DNA of 64,000 nucleotides from Cardiobacteriaceae bacterium (GTDB lineage Bacteria; Pseudomonadota; Gammaproteobacteria; Cardiobacteriales; Cardiobacteriaceae): NCBI GenBank assembly GCA_030525785.1, contig JAUNEA010000002.1, positions 1 to 64,000 of the forward strand, in the 5' to 3' direction. Numbering within the stretch: position 1 is the stretch's first letter; every line of letters starts with the position of its first letter. The notes beneath the pieces were generated by a model. That model ran no database searches and was not told where the DNA came from. It was given only the letters and a program-made list of their open reading frames with translations. Made by a program: the position numbers and the translations under genes. Positions 27,836 to 39,063 of the stretch are shown here, in pieces.

Positions 27836-28648
27836 TTATTCGCTTTTTTCTTCTTTATCTTCTTTGGGGAGATGGACGCTGGAGAAAATGTTGTAGCCAC
27901 TATCGACATAGCTGATTTCCCCTGTCATGCCTGAGGCTAAATCAGAGCATAAAAAGGCTGCCAAATTGCCAACTTCTTCAATGGTTACACAGCGTTTGAG
28001 TGGAGCAGTTTGTTCAAAGCCTTTGAGCATTAAGCGGAAGTCTTTGATGCCTGAGGCGGCAAGTGTGCGAATGGGGCCTGCTGAAATGCCGTTTACACGA
28101 ATGCCATCAACGCCTAAATCGGCTGCCAAATAACGAATCGCCGCTTCTAAAGAGGCTTTGGCTAAGCCCATCGTGTTGTAGTTTGGAATAGCCTGCACAG
28201 CGCCCAAGTAGGTTAAAGCAAGGGCAGCGGCGTTTCTGTCTTTCATCAAAGGATAAGCTTCGCGCATGAGGGCAACCAAACTGTAGGAGCTGATTTCATG
28301 GGCAGTGCGGAAGTTTTCACGGGTGCAACCTTCTAAAAAGCGACCCTCGATTGCCTCGCGTGGCGCGTAAGCAATGCAGTGGACTAAGCCATCTAAACCG
28401 CCCCACTCATTACCTAGAACCTTGAAAACATTGGCAATCTCTTCATCGTTGCCCACATCGCATGGCAGGAAAATCTTGCCACCCAGCTCGCCACCCATTT
28501 TCTCAACGCGTGGCTTGAGTTTGTCATTTTGATAAGTGAACGCCAGTTCAGCGCCTTCACGATGCATCGCCTGCGCAATGCCATAAGCAATCGAGAGATT
28601 ACTTGCCAAGCCTGTGATTAAGATTTTTTTGCCTTGTAAAAAGCCCAT
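27836..28648 (-). CDS. fabI: Enoyl-ACP reductase FabI
   Basis: A 270-residue NADH-dependent enoyl-ACP reductase, the last step of each fatty-acid elongation cycle. [22 protein letters not shown] (about 11-32, quoted in part) is the nucleotide-binding region, and the Tyr-x6-Lys catalytic pair lies in [15 protein letters not shown]. Residues [14 protein letters not shown] match the substrate loop. The ATG at 28648 is followed at once by the [12 protein letters not shown] start of the family; the open frame extends 43 codons upstream without support. The C-terminal tail is acidic and lysine-rich (KEDKEEKSE). Confidence 0.96.
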   Translation of the reverse strand: MGFLQGKKILITGLASNLSIAYGIAQAMHREGAELAFTYQNDKLKPRVEKMGGELGGKIFLPCDVGNDEEIANVFKVLGNEWGGLDGLVHCIAYAPREAIEGRFLEGCTRENFRTAHEISSYSLVALMREAYPLMKDRNAAALALTYLGAVQAIPNYNTMGLAKASLEAAIRYLAADLGVDGIRVNGISAGPIRTLAASGIKDFRLMLKGFEQTAPLKRCVTIEEVGNLAAFLCSDLASGMTGEISYVDSGYNIFSSVHLPKEDKEEKSE

Positions 28649-28715
28649 GATGTGTTCCTCAGGTTGTAAAAAAGAACATTGTAGCGCAAAGCGCTTTGTT
28701 TGGGGCGAGCTGAGA

Positions 28716-29075
28716 TTAGCTTTGAAGGGATTTGATGATTTCATCTTTGAGCGCGATAATTTCGTCTTTATGAGCAATGATAAGCTTTAATTTCTCAATT
28801 TCTAGTTGAAGATTGTGGTCGCTATTGTAATAGTGGTTATTGCTGTGATTTTCACTAATTTGACAAACCACATTTTTGTCTTCCAATTTGAGTAACTCAA
28901 TAACTTTAACGCCCAAAGCGCTCGCAATTTCATCTAATCTTTCTAAGCTTGGTGCGCTTTCTCCGCGCTCAATCTTGGCATAACCATTGCGCGATAATCC
29001 TAGTTTTTCGGCAAGTTGTTCTTGCGTTAAATGCTCCTTTTCACGAAATTCTTTCATGGCTTCAAAATTAATCAT
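28716..29075 (-). CDS. XRE-family regulator with C-terminal coiled coil
   Basis: A 119-residue protein with a helix-turn-helix ([33 protein letters not shown], about 7-39, quoted only as landmark for [20 protein letters not shown]) and a C-terminal coiled coil with the repeat [15 protein letters not shown]. The fold is Cro/CI-like and probably dimeric. It is upstream of fabI in the same direction (67-bp gap) and divergent from a small membrane-protein gene at 29177, so it probably represses that divergent promoter and itself. It marks one edge of an AT-rich island that lacks the dispersed palindrome. Confidence 0.85.
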   Translation of the reverse strand: MINFEAMKEFREKEHLTQEQLAEKLGLSRNGYAKIERGESAPSLERLDEIASALGVKVIELLKLEDKNVVCQISENHSNNHYYNSDHNLQLEIEKLKLIIAHKDEIIALKDEIIKSLQS

Positions 29076-29176
29076 AATGCACACTTCGGGTTGTCAAAAG
29101 AAAAGAGTGGGTTAGTTTAAGTTTGTATTCGTTAATTGTAGCATATTTTTTTGGCAACGGTTGGAGTAATTGAGCT

Positions 29177-29413
29177 ATGGATGAGAAAAAGGATATTCTA
29201 AAAGATGGTTTGGTGATTATTTTTACGATGATGGCTTGTGGAGTAGCTTGGCTTGGTTCTGGTTATTATCTTTGGAAAATGATTGGTGTGGATGGCTTTG
29301 GTAGCGCAATCATTTGGCTTTTTGCTTGGCCTATTTTGGCATCTGCAGCTAAATTTGTAACTGTGGGTGTTATTGTGTTTGTGGATAATTTTTTTGATAA
29401 ATTATTCAGATGA
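29177..29413 (+). CDS. Small two-helix membrane protein, unknown
   Basis: A 78-residue protein with two predicted membrane segments (about 12-35 and 42-70) and no recognisable family. The ATG at 29177 has GGAG 11 nt upstream in TTGGAGTAATTGAGCT. The coding sequence is AT-rich and contains no palindrome copy. It is the first of two genes divergent from the XRE regulator and separated by 19 bp from the next gene, so they form a small operon. A holin, toxin or immunity role is possible but cannot be shown. Confidence 0.6.
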   Translation: MDEKKDILKDGLVIIFTMMACGVAWLGSGYYLWKMIGVDGFGSAIIWLFAWPILASAAKFVTVGVIVFVDNFFDKLFR

Positions 29414-29432
29414 TTAAAGGTGGGTAGTATTT

Positions 29433-29942
29433 ATGGAAATAATATCTTGGATTGTAGGTATTTTCATTGCTTATATGACTCTAGTTGTTGTTGATGTTAG
29501 GAGGAGGCATAAACAATACGAATCAATTATATTAGAGTTGAAACGTTCATGTTCAAATCATTCGTTTAATAATACGAGGGTGGCACGTGATAATCGGTGG
29601 AATCTTTTTTGTTATTCTGTATACAGTTGGATCGAAAATGATTTGGATAATATAAAACACCTTGAGGTTTATTTAGATGATGATGGAACGGATGAAATAA
29701 TCGAAATAATGAGCAATGGCATAGATAATTTTATTAAAATAATGTTAATGGATATGATTGTGCAAAGATGTTATGAAAAGCGATTTACTTCTTGGGTGAG
29801 AAAAGTTGATATAATTACTGTCGAAAAAGATTTAAAAATGTTTATGGAAGAGAGGAGTGAATGTGGAGTGGCTTTTGTGGAATTGGCAATAATGGCTAGG
29901 ATTAAATTCAATAATTATTTAAAAATAAAACAATTGAAGTAA
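29433..29942 (+). CDS. Hypothetical protein with N-terminal membrane anchor
   Basis: A 169-residue protein with one N-terminal membrane segment (about 4-21) and a cytoplasmic, charged, helical remainder rich in Asp, Ile and Lys (for example YLDDDGTDEIIEIMSNGIDNF). No family recognised. The base composition is clearly more AT-rich than the neighbouring genes and there is no palindrome copy, consistent with recent transfer. Its partner is the small membrane protein just upstream. Immediately downstream lies an apparent remnant of another coding sequence (29944-30030). Confidence 0.6.
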   Translation: MEIISWIVGIFIAYMTLVVVDVRRRHKQYESIILELKRSCSNHSFNNTRVARDNRWNLFCYSVYSWIENDLDNIKHLEVYLDDDGTDEIIEIMSNGIDNFIKIMLMDMIVQRCYEKRFTSWVRKVDIITVEKDLKMFMEERSECGVAFVELAIMARIKFNNYLKIKQLK

Positions 29943-29943
29943 A

Positions 29944-30030
29944 GACGCAATTCCAAAAGGTCGTTATCATATTCAAGTTGGGGTTGGGCAAAAGGATTTT
30001 CAATATGTAGCCTTTGATATTGTAGATTGA
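29944..30030 (+). pseudogene. Possible C-terminal remnant of a lost gene
   Basis: A 28-codon open stretch without a start codon, in a different frame from the preceding gene, reads DAIPKGRYHIQVGVGQKD (first part) and ends in VDtga. The peptide looks protein-like (a beta-strand-rich tail), not random, but I recognise no family. It could be the end of a gene replaced by the AT-rich cassette. Confidence 0.3.
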
Positions 30031-30049
30031 GTTTGCTAAATATCATTAT

Positions 30050-30104
30050 TAAAAACAAAGCGCTTTGGTAGTCGCTTTTAATACGATTCCCAAAGCGCTT
30101 TTTA
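30050..30104 (-). terminator. Palindrome-pair terminator after pdxK
   Basis: Two palindrome copies (30091-30101 and 30056-30068) can pair as a stem of about 12 bp. On the minus strand it is followed by GTTTTTAATAATG. It is placed just past the pdxK stop at 30119. Confidence 0.75.
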
Positions 30105-30118
30105 TGGATAAATCTTGA

Positions 30119-30943
30119 TTAAGGATTTAAAGGATACAATTCTCCAGTACCTTGTAAAACGGTATTTTGTAATGCCAAGACAACATAATCTCCACCTTCT
30201 TGAACAGCCTCAGAAAGCGCTTTTCCTTTAAGTAAAGCAGCGGTTAAAGTTGCGTGGAAAGTATCGCCTGTGCCTTTAACGCTGCTTTGAATAATAGGGT
30301 GGCTGGTTTTGGCTACGTTATCTTTGGTGACAATTAAATTGCAAACGCGTGTTTTATCTGTATCAGGGCTGCTGGTGACAATAACGGTATGAGTTTTGCC
30401 ATGAATGAGTTTACGAGCGCTTTGAATGACTTCTTCTTCGGTTTGGCTTTTTTGTTCGCTTAAAAACTCTAATTCAAAATGATTAGGCGTAATTAAACTA
30501 GCGCAAGCGGCCAATTTATCGCGATAGCAAGCAGCTAATTCAGGCTTAACATAAATACCGCTATCATGATCGCCTAAAACAGGGTCAATACCAATATGAA
30601 TATGAGGATATTTTTCCGCAACCATTTTTAGCCAATCCACCAAAATATCAGCTTGTTCAGCACCACCTAAATACCCCAAAACAATGGCTTTGGCAGAATC
30701 TAAAACGCCTCGTAATTCTAAATCTTTCAAAAATCCTGAAAACCAATCGGAAGGAATAGCGCTACCGCTTTTGGTAGGATAATGTGGGGTATTGGAAAAC
30801 AAAACGGTAGGCACAACACAAACACGCAAGCCTTGTCGAGTAAAAGCAGGAACAGCAGCATTATTGCCAACGGTTCCATAAATCACTTGCGATTGAATGG
30901 AGATAATATCGTAAGGTAATGGTTTTAATCCTGAGTAGTACAT
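30119..30943 (-). CDS. pdxK: Pyridoxal/pyridoxine kinase
   Basis: A 274-residue ribokinase-like enzyme phosphorylating B6 vitamers in salvage. SIQSQVIYGTVGNNAAVPAF (about 15-34), VPTVLFSNTPHYPTKSG and GIDPVLGDHDSGIYVKPEL align with E. coli PdxK rather than PdxY. The catalytic Asp lies in VKGTGDTFHATL (about 224-235). It begins 10 bp after yjdM, so both share a transcript. It ends at a palindrome-pair terminator beside the AT-rich island. Confidence 0.9.
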   Translation of the reverse strand: MYYSGLKPLPYDIISIQSQVIYGTVGNNAAVPAFTRQGLRVCVVPTVLFSNTPHYPTKSGSAIPSDWFSGFLKDLELRGVLDSAKAIVLGYLGGAEQADILVDWLKMVAEKYPHIHIGIDPVLGDHDSGIYVKPELAACYRDKLAACASLITPNHFELEFLSEQKSQTEEEVIQSARKLIHGKTHTVIVTSSPDTDKTRVCNLIVTKDNVAKTSHPIIQSSVKGTGDTFHATLTAALLKGKALSEAVQEGGDYVVLALQNTVLQGTGELYPLNP

Positions 30944-30952
30944 ATCAACCTT

Positions 30953-31294
30953 CTAAGCTTTTTTAACAAATTCACTTTTTAATAACATCGCGCCAAATCC
31001 TTCAATTTTGCAATCAATGTTATGATCCTCGCCTGGCAATAGACGAATATTTTTTACTTTTGTTCCTTGTTTGATGCTTTGGCTGGAGCCTTTAGGCTTA
31101 AGCGCTTTGATTAAAACCACGCTATCGCCATGCTGCAATTCCACGCCATTGGCATCTAATACTTTATTCTCATCAGATGCAGGGGTTAATAAAGCATCGC
31201 GCCAATGATAATCGCATTCAGGGCAAACATAATCATTGCCATCATCATAGCAATAATCGCATTCGCACTCAGGACAGATTAATAATTCATTCAT
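30953..31294 (-). CDS. yjdM: YjdM/PhnA family zinc-ribbon protein
   Basis: A 113-residue protein with an N-terminal zinc ribbon ([12 protein letters not shown]...CPECDYHW, four or more Cys) and the C-terminal SH3-like block [21 protein letters not shown] then [15 protein letters not shown], near-identical in layout to E. coli YjdM. The old name PhnA (phosphonoacetate hydrolase) does not apply to this short form; function unknown. The ATG at 31294 is used; four extra codons from a TTG are possible. Co-transcribed with pdxK. Confidence 0.92.
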   Translation of the reverse strand: MNELLICPECECDYCYDDGNDYVCPECDYHWRDALLTPASDENKVLDANGVELQHGDSVVLIKALKPKGSSQSIKQGTKVKNIRLLPGEDHNIDCKIEGFGAMLLKSEFVKKA

Positions 31295-31408
31295 GATAAA
31301 TTCCAATCAAAAACAAAAGGACGATGATTTTAACATATTTTCATCTTATCCAATCAACAAAGCGCTTTGTTGTCAACGAGTCTGGAATCGAGGTGTGAAG
31401 AGGGATTG

Positions 31409-31417
31409 TGGTATAAT
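31409..31417 (+). promoter_or_regulatory. gyrB promoter, extended -10
   Basis: TG-G-TATAAT is a perfect extended -10 element, 34 bp before the gyrB ATG. No good -35 is seen 17 bp upstream (CGAGGT), which the extended element can compensate for. Confidence 0.6.
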
Positions 31418-31432
31418 CCTAGCCATTTTTGA

Positions 31433-33853
<2,421 letters not shown>

Positions 33854-33874
33854 CCCAAAGCGCTTTGAGGAGAA

Positions 33875-34363
33875 ATGATGAAATCAAAGGTAAGCTTTCG
33901 CTTGGCTGAGCCTGCTGATTCAGGCTTAATTTTGGACTTTGTACGCCAGTTGGCAAAATATGAACGATTGGAACATGAAGTGGTGGCAACGCCTGAACGT
34001 TTAGCCGATTGGCTATTTGAGAAGAAAGCAGCAGAAGTTGTTTTTGCCTTGTTAGACGGAAAAGAAGTTGGCTTTGCTTTGTTCTTCCATAACTTCTCGA
34101 CTTTTTTAGGGCGTGGTGGTTTGTATTTGGAAGATGTTTTTGTGCTGGAGGAATATCGAGGGCGTGGCGTGGGCAAAGCGCTTTTACGCTACTTGGCACA
34201 GGTGGCTCGTGAGCGTGATTGTGGGCGATTTGAATGGAGCTGTTTGGATTGGAATCAGCCCAGCATTGATTTTTATCGTTCTTTGGGAGCAGTGCCGCAA
34301 GAGGAGTGGACAGTTTTCCGTTTAACAGGCGAGGCTTTGGAAAAGTTGGCAACAGGCGAATGA
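33875..34363 (+). CDS. GNAT family N-acetyltransferase
   Basis: A 162-residue GCN5-type acetyltransferase resembling diamine (spermidine/thialysine) acetyltransferases: FALFFHNFSTFLGRGGLYLEDVFV (about 67-90, landmark LYLEDVFV), acetyl-CoA loop EEYRGRGVGKALL (about 92-104) and FEWSCLDWNQPSIDFYRSLG near the end. Substrate not certain. Two adjacent ATG codons (33875, 33878) follow GAGGAG; the second has better spacing. It lies 21 bp after gyrB and may share its transcript. A terminator follows. Confidence 0.88.
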   Translation: MMKSKVSFRLAEPADSGLILDFVRQLAKYERLEHEVVATPERLADWLFEKKAAEVVFALLDGKEVGFALFFHNFSTFLGRGGLYLEDVFVLEEYRGRGVGKALLRYLAQVARERDCGRFEWSCLDWNQPSIDFYRSLGAVPQEEWTVFRLTGEALEKLATGE

Positions 34364-34390
34364 GTTAGAGATTTAGCCTAAAGTTTGCTT

Positions 34391-34428
34391 GGGGTTAGAG
34401 GTGTGAAAGCTTCTAACCCTAAGTTTTT
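34391..34428 (+). terminator. Terminator between acetyltransferase and thiQ
   Basis: GGGTTAGA (34392-34399) pairs with TCTAACCC (34412-34419), followed on the plus strand by TAAGTTTTT. It overlaps the thiQ stop on the other strand. Confidence 0.75.
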
Positions 34429-35042
34429 AAGTGTTTCAATACGCCATCTTCAATGGTTAAGGCTTCTGCCTGCAAACGTTCTGTATCAGCAGCATCATGC
34501 GAAACGGCTAACAACAAAGCGCTTTGCTCGCGTTGCACTTGAACGGTTAAATCGCAAACTTTTGCCTTAGTGTCTGGGTCAAGGGCGGAGAAGGGTTCAT
34601 CTAACAAAATAATCGGGCGCTTTTGGAGTAAGGTTCGTGCTAATGCTACGCGTTGTTGTTCACCACCTGAAAGCTCAGCAGGAAATTTCTTTAAATAATC
34701 GTCAGGCAAGCCCATTGCCCAAAGCGCTTTGTTGATGGCATCTCGCGAGTTATTGACCAGAGCTAAATTGCGCCAAACACTTAAATGTGCAAACAAATTA
34801 TTGTGTTGAAACAAATAACTCACAGGTCGCTTGCCGACTTTTTCACGCGTTAAATCACGTTCATGCCAAAGAATCTGCCCTGATTGTGGGCTTAAAAAGC
34901 CTGCGATTAAATCCAAAAGTGTGCTTTTTCCTGAACCGCTGGGCGCAAGCAACACAAAGCGCTTTGCAGGTGGCAAGGATAAATCGGCGCGTAGGATAAA
35001 GGAGTCACGTTGATAGCAAAGCGCTTTGAAGTGAAGAGTCAT
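34419..35042 (-). CDS. thiQ: Thiamine ABC transporter ATP-binding protein
   Basis: A 207-residue ABC ATPase. Walker A is [13 protein letters not shown] (about 30-42), signature LSGGEQQRVALAR, Walker B IILLDEPFSALDPDT and H-loop AVSHDAADTERL. Short length and position after thiP identify ThiQ of the ThiBPQ importer for thiamine and its phosphates. Start set at the ATG four bp after the thiP stop; the open frame reaches into thiP. Transcription depends on the TPP riboswitch upstream of thiB. Confidence 0.93.
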   Translation of the reverse strand: MTLHFKALCYQRDSFILRADLSLPPAKRFVLLAPSGSGKSTLLDLIAGFLSPQSGQILWHERDLTREKVGKRPVSYLFQHNNLFAHLSVWRNLALVNNSRDAINKALWAMGLPDDYLKKFPAELSGGEQQRVALARTLLQKRPIILLDEPFSALDPDTKAKVCDLTVQVQREQSALLLAVSHDAADTERLQAEALTIEDGVLKHLKT

Positions 35043-35046
35043 AGGC

Positions 35047-36504
35047 TTATGGTTTTCTAAGGGTTTGATAAAGCTTGGCAATGATTTGAGGAAAGGCATA
35101 AAGGCTTAAGCTGAGCAGTAGCAAGTAGAGGCTTGTTTGCCATGCTCGTTGCTGACGATAATGCCCCAGTTCCTCGCTCAAATAAGCGGCAAGGGTTTGG
35201 AATTGGGTGTTGGTGTAAAACCTTGAAATAGCAACATCACCCACGCAAATAATCGCCACTAAGCCTGCCACTTTTGCCAGCAAAGGCGCAAGCAGAGGTA
35301 AATCAACTTGAAACCATTTATCCCACGCATTCAAATTCAGCTGTTGGCTGAGGCGTTCAGTTCGTTCATGATGCTGTTGCCAAGTGGGGAGCGCGAGCTG
35401 GTAGAGATAAGGTTGAACGGTTACGCTGAGCAAAGTCACATTAGCCAGCTGTGGGTAAGAAAACAGAGAAACATAAGGTTTGGCGAGTAAATAAGTGCCA
35501 AGACACAAAATCAAAGTTGGCATCAAATAAAGCGCTTCCATCAAGCGCTTTTGCATCAATTGAGGCTTGTAGAGCAACACAATATGCAACGCCAAAGCGC
35601 AAGGCATGGTGATGATGGCTAATTGTACGCTATCACTTATTGCGCTTAATAAGCTGGGGTTGAGTTCGGTATAAAACTGCTGGCTACTGTAATAAAGCAT
35701 GATGATAACGGGCATGAGCAACAATACTATGCCGAAACATTCGCACATGGTGGCAGAGGGGTAATAAAAGCGCTTAGTGGTAATGCTATGAGCGGGTGGG
35801 GTTGGTTTTTGGGGCATCAAGGCAAAGATGGGCAACAACACTATCATTTGTAACAATGCCAATTGTGCAGCCAGTGAGAGGTTGAATTCATATTTAACAG
35901 CTTGATAAATCGCGACTTCTAAGGTAGCATGGCGTGGGTCACCGCCGATAATGAGGGGAATAGTAAAGCTGGTAAAGCAGAGCAAAAAGACTAGACTGGT
36001 GGCATGAGCAAGCGCAGGGCGTAGCCATGTTAAAACCACATGCCAAGTGTAGCTCAAAGCGCTTAGGCGTAAGAGTTGGCGTTGTTGGTGGTAGTGGTGG
36101 GGAATGCGCTCTAAGCTTGGCAAGAGTAAAAGGGTGAGCAAAGGGGCGTTTAGCCAAGCGTGTAGCGTTACAATCCCCCCCATGCCTCTTAAAGGAACGT
36201 TTAGCCATCGACTCAAATCAAGCGCAATCAAAAGCATGATGAGCGTGGGGAGAATGGTGGTGATGGGTAACAAATGTCGCAACAGCTGAAAGCGCCCAGC
36301 CCATGCTCCCCAGAGTAAGGGGGCAGCAAGAGCGAGACTTAGGAGCGTGGAATAGCTTGCTTGGCGGAAGGAGAATACAAGGCTTCGTAACACATAGCGA
36401 CTGCCCCACGCATCGGTAGCAGGGGCATAAGTCCATAGTTGCCACAAACATGCTATTAACCACAGCGCAATTAATGCGCTGATGATTTGGCTCAAACGAG
36501 ACAC
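35047..36504 (-). CDS. thiP: Thiamine ABC transporter permease
   Basis: A 485-residue membrane protein with about twelve hydrophobic segments in two homologous halves, each with a binding-protein-dependent permease region (first half HAWLNAPLLTLLLLPSLE and FTSFTIPLIIGGDPRHATLEV; second half DLPLLAPLLAKVAGLVAIICVGDVAISRFY). The fused two-half structure and neighbours identify ThiP. It starts 13 bp after thiB. Confidence 0.93.
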   Translation of the reverse strand: MSRLSQIISALIALWLIACLWQLWTYAPATDAWGSRYVLRSLVFSFRQASYSTLLSLALAAPLLWGAWAGRFQLLRHLLPITTILPTLIMLLIALDLSRWLNVPLRGMGGIVTLHAWLNAPLLTLLLLPSLERIPHHYHQQRQLLRLSALSYTWHVVLTWLRPALAHATSLVFLLCFTSFTIPLIIGGDPRHATLEVAIYQAVKYEFNLSLAAQLALLQMIVLLPIFALMPQKPTPPAHSITTKRFYYPSATMCECFGIVLLLMPVIIMLYYSSQQFYTELNPSLLSAISDSVQLAIITMPCALALHIVLLYKPQLMQKRLMEALYLMPTLILCLGTYLLAKPYVSLFSYPQLANVTLLSVTVQPYLYQLALPTWQQHHERTERLSQQLNLNAWDKWFQVDLPLLAPLLAKVAGLVAIICVGDVAISRFYTNTQFQTLAAYLSEELGHYRQQRAWQTSLYLLLLSLSLYAFPQIIAKLYQTLRKP

Positions 36505-36516
36505 AAAGCGCTTTGT

Positions 36517-37479
36517 TTAGTTCAGATAATCAGCACGCCATTGTTCCAACCATTTTGGCATTTTTTCGGCAGTTTCTTGTGAAGAGAAATTGATGCCTTT
36601 GGGTTGTTTGGCGTTTTTGAAGGCTTTGGGCAAATCAACGCCATCAACCACAGGATACATCCAGTTATTAAGTGCTAACTCTTTTTGTGCGGCTGGACTG
36701 ATGAGAAATTGCATGAATTGTTGTGCTAAGTCGGCTTCTTTAGCGTGTTTCAAAACAATCGCATATTCAATTTGCTCATAGTGTGGCGCATCAAACAAAA
36801 TGGCTTCATATTGGGTATCGTTTTCCACCAACTCATGATAAAGCGGCGAAGTGGTGTAGGAGAGTACAGTGTCTACATGGTTTTTGGTGAACATACCATA
36901 AGCTTCAGACCAGCCAGAAGTCATGGCTTTGATTTTCGGACGGAGAGCTTGCCAAAGCGCTTTGCTGTCATTGCCATCAGCGTGTGTCCATGCCAAGAAT
37001 GAGGAGCCAACACTGCTGCTGCGTGGGTCTTGAATGGCAATCGTTAAGGGTTCTTGATATTCAGCAAAATCTTTCAACGAGGCGAAATGAGGGAGCTTGG
37101 CATCTTTGCGTTTGATGAAGGCAAGATAGCCAAAATCAAATGGCAAAGCGCTTTGGGTTTCGCCAAATCGGGTAGTGGTGGCTTGTTTTAAGGGCGCAAC
37201 GTGTTCGGTTAGAAGAGCCTCTCCCACACTTTGATTGTCTAAGCCTAAAATAATATCAGCATCAAGTGCTTTGCCTTCAAGCTGAAGACGGCGCAACATC
37301 ATCACGCTATCTTCGCTGCTGACCCAATCAATTTTGCACGCACACTCTTTTTCAAACAAAGCGCTTAATTTAGGTGCTGGCCCCCAATCGGAGTTGAAAG
37401 AGCTGTAGGTTAAGATAGTGAGATTTTTGGCATGAGCCATGCCCATTATGGCTAGGGCAAGTAAAGTGAGTTTTTTCAT
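36517..37479 (-). CDS. thiB: Thiamine-binding periplasmic protein
   Basis: A 320-residue exported binding protein with signal peptide MKKLTLLALAIMGMAHA. The mature part has LTILTYSSFNSDWGPAPKL, DADIILGLDNQ, PFDFGYLAFI and TIAIQDPRSSSVG, all typical of ThiB/TbpA, which delivers thiamine to ThiPQ. The ATG is 4 nt from the TPP riboswitch 3' strand, so translation is directly exposed to the riboswitch. Confidence 0.95.
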   Translation of the reverse strand: MKKLTLLALAIMGMAHAKNLTILTYSSFNSDWGPAPKLSALFEKECACKIDWVSSEDSVMMLRRLQLEGKALDADIILGLDNQSVGEALLTEHVAPLKQATTTRFGETQSALPFDFGYLAFIKRKDAKLPHFASLKDFAEYQEPLTIAIQDPRSSSVGSSFLAWTHADGNDSKALWQALRPKIKAMTSGWSEAYGMFTKNHVDTVLSYTTSPLYHELVENDTQYEAILFDAPHYEQIEYAIVLKHAKEADLAQQFMQFLISPAAQKELALNNWMYPVVDGVDLPKAFKNAKQPKGINFSSQETAEKMPKWLEQWRADYLN

Positions 37480-37483
37480 GTTT

Positions 37484-37558
37484 TCCTCGCGGTAGGATTA
37501 TCTACATCAGGTTCAAAGGGTGTATTCTCAGCCGTGTAACCACAGCACCCCGTGTGTT
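37484..37558 (-). promoter_or_regulatory. TPP (THI-box) riboswitch
   Basis: The minus strand reads GGGGTGC...GGCTGAGAATACACCC, then TTTGAACCTGATGTAGATAA and TCCTACCGCGAGGAAA, matching the conserved thiamine pyrophosphate aptamer (GGGGUGC, CUGAGA, GAACCUGAU and the closing GCGNAGGRA-type strand). Its last strand contains GAGG, the thiB ribosome-binding site, just before the ATG. Ligand binding should therefore hide the ribosome-binding site and turn off thiBPQ when thiamine pyrophosphate is plentiful. Confidence 0.96.
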
Positions 37559-37697
37559 AGTGTAATAGCAGTTCGATAAAATGAAAAGCTATTAATATCT
37601 CTGTAATTTTATTTGTCTATTAAGCAAACGGTAAGGACAAAGCCCAAAGCGCTTTGTAGAATAGGCTCATCATTCATTCATGCATTAGGAGATTACG

Positions 37698-38378
37698 ATG
37701 AAGAAAATGGCTTGGTTATGTGCAGGATTATTAGCATTGGTGAGTATTGGTGCAAATGCACAAATTCGCTATCAAGAAGGTAAAGATTATGTGGCTTTGC
37801 CTCAAACGCTTGATGAAGGCAAAGCACCGAAAGTGATTGAATTCTTTTGGTTTGGTTGTCCGCATTGTTATGCGATTGAACCAGCAGTGGTGAATTGGGT
37901 ACAAAACAAACCAGAGGCAATTGAGTTTGAGAAAGTTCCTGCGGCAAGTGGTAGCTGGAAAACAGGCGCTCAGCTGTTTTATACCTTGAAAGCCTTGAAT
38001 TTGGATTTGAATCAAGCGGTTTTTGATGAAGCAAATCGTAATTTGGCGATTGTGAGAAATCCGAAAGCAGCGGCGGAATTTGTGGCTAAAAACTCTACAG
38101 TAACAGTTGAAGAGTTTGATAAGGCTTGGAATTCTTTTGGTGTAGCCCAACAATTGAAACGCGCTGAAGAGATGTTTGAGCAAAGTGGTTTTGAAGGTGT
38201 GCCTTCGTTTATGGTAAACGGCAAATATGGCGCAACCATGACAGAAAAGCCTTCTCAATTGTTTGAAAAAATCGAATTCATGGCGTTGCACATGGGCGAG
38301 AAAGCAGCAGAGGAGCCAAAGGCTGAAGAAGCTAAACCTGAAGAAGTTAAAACTGAAGCTGCACCAGTTGCTCAGTAA
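37698..38378 (+). CDS. dsbA: Thiol:disulfide interchange protein DsbA
   Basis: A 226-residue periplasmic oxidoreductase with signal peptide MKKMAWLCAGLLALVSIGANA. The active site is Cys-Pro-His-Cys in FFWFGCPHCYAIEP (about 49-62), as in E. coli DsbA, and the cis-Pro loop is GVPSFMVNGKY. It introduces disulfides into exported proteins. The last 25 residues are an alanine/glutamate/lysine-rich tail (EEPKAEEAKPEEVKTEA) not needed for the fold. TAGGAG precedes the ATG. A terminator follows at 38.41 kb. Confidence 0.94.
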   Translation: MKKMAWLCAGLLALVSIGANAQIRYQEGKDYVALPQTLDEGKAPKVIEFFWFGCPHCYAIEPAVVNWVQNKPEAIEFEKVPAASGSWKTGAQLFYTLKALNLDLNQAVFDEANRNLAIVRNPKAAAEFVAKNSTVTVEEFDKAWNSFGVAQQLKRAEEMFEQSGFEGVPSFMVNGKYGATMTEKPSQLFEKIEFMALHMGEKAAEEPKAEEAKPEEVKTEAAPVAQ

Positions 38379-38411
38379 TCATAACCTTTTACACAAAGCG
38401 CTTTGGGCGTT

Positions 38412-38446
38412 CTGGCGGCGGAGTTTACCGCCGTCTTTTGTTTTCT
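38412..38446 (+). terminator. Intrinsic terminator after dsbA
   Basis: GGCGG (38414-38418) pairs with CCGCC (38428-38432), followed by GTCTTTTGTTTT. It lies 34 bp after the dsbA stop, with a palindrome copy between. Confidence 0.8.
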
Positions 38447-38605
38447 ATTTAAGGATAAGATGACAAGGGAAATCAGATGGGCAAAGCGCTTTGTCTGCAA
38501 TTGATGGCGTTTTCAGGTACTATATCGCGCCACGATGTAACATGCGTGAGCCAATAGCCATTTAGGTTGTTGGTTGGTTTATTTTTTATTTTTGTAGAGG
38601 CTAAT

Positions 38606-39031
38606 ATGACTGTTCAACGTACTCTTTCTATTATCAAACCTGATGCGGTTGCTAAAAATGTTATCGGCGAAATTTACAGCCGCTTTGAAAAAGCGGGCTT
38701 AAAAGTGATTGCGGCGAAAATGACGCAATTAAGTCGCGCTGAAGCCGAAGGTTTCTACGCAGTTCACAAAGAACGTCCGTTCTTCAATGCTTTGGTAGAA
38801 TTTATGATTTCTGGCCCTGTGATGATTCAAGTGTTAGAAGGTGAAAATGCGATTTTGAAGAATCGTGAATTGATGGGCGCAACCAATCCAAAAGAAGCAG
38901 CAGCTGGCACCATTCGCGCTGATTTTGCAGAAAGCATTGACGCTAATGCAGTTCATGGTTCTGATGCACCAGAAACAGCTGCTGTAGAAATTGCATATTT
39001 CTTTGCTTCAAGCGAACTTTGCCCACGCTAA
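38606..39031 (+). CDS. ndk: Nucleoside diphosphate kinase
   Basis: A 141-residue enzyme balancing nucleoside triphosphate pools. [16 protein letters not shown] starts the fold (residues 5-20), and the active-site His lies in [12 protein letters not shown] (about 115-126). The ATG at 38606 follows GAGGCTAAT; the open frame runs 13 codons further upstream. Followed by rlmN after a 32-bp gap, the common gammaproteobacterial order. The gene holds no palindrome copy. Confidence 0.98.
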   Translation: MTVQRTLSIIKPDAVAKNVIGEIYSRFEKAGLKVIAAKMTQLSRAEAEGFYAVHKERPFFNALVEFMISGPVMIQVLEGENAILKNRELMGATNPKEAAAGTIRADFAESIDANAVHGSDAPETAAVEIAYFFASSELCPR

Positions 39032-39063
39032 TTTGGGCATGATTGGGCATATTTGACCAACTG

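Noticed and set aside
30119-30943. PdxY instead of PdxK
   Set aside because: The VPTVLFSNTPHYPTKSG and GIDPVLGDHDSGIYVKPEL blocks fit PdxK much better.
39021-39039. Hairpin at the end of ndk as a terminator
   Set aside because: GCCCA/TGGGC overlaps the stop codon, is short and has no T run.
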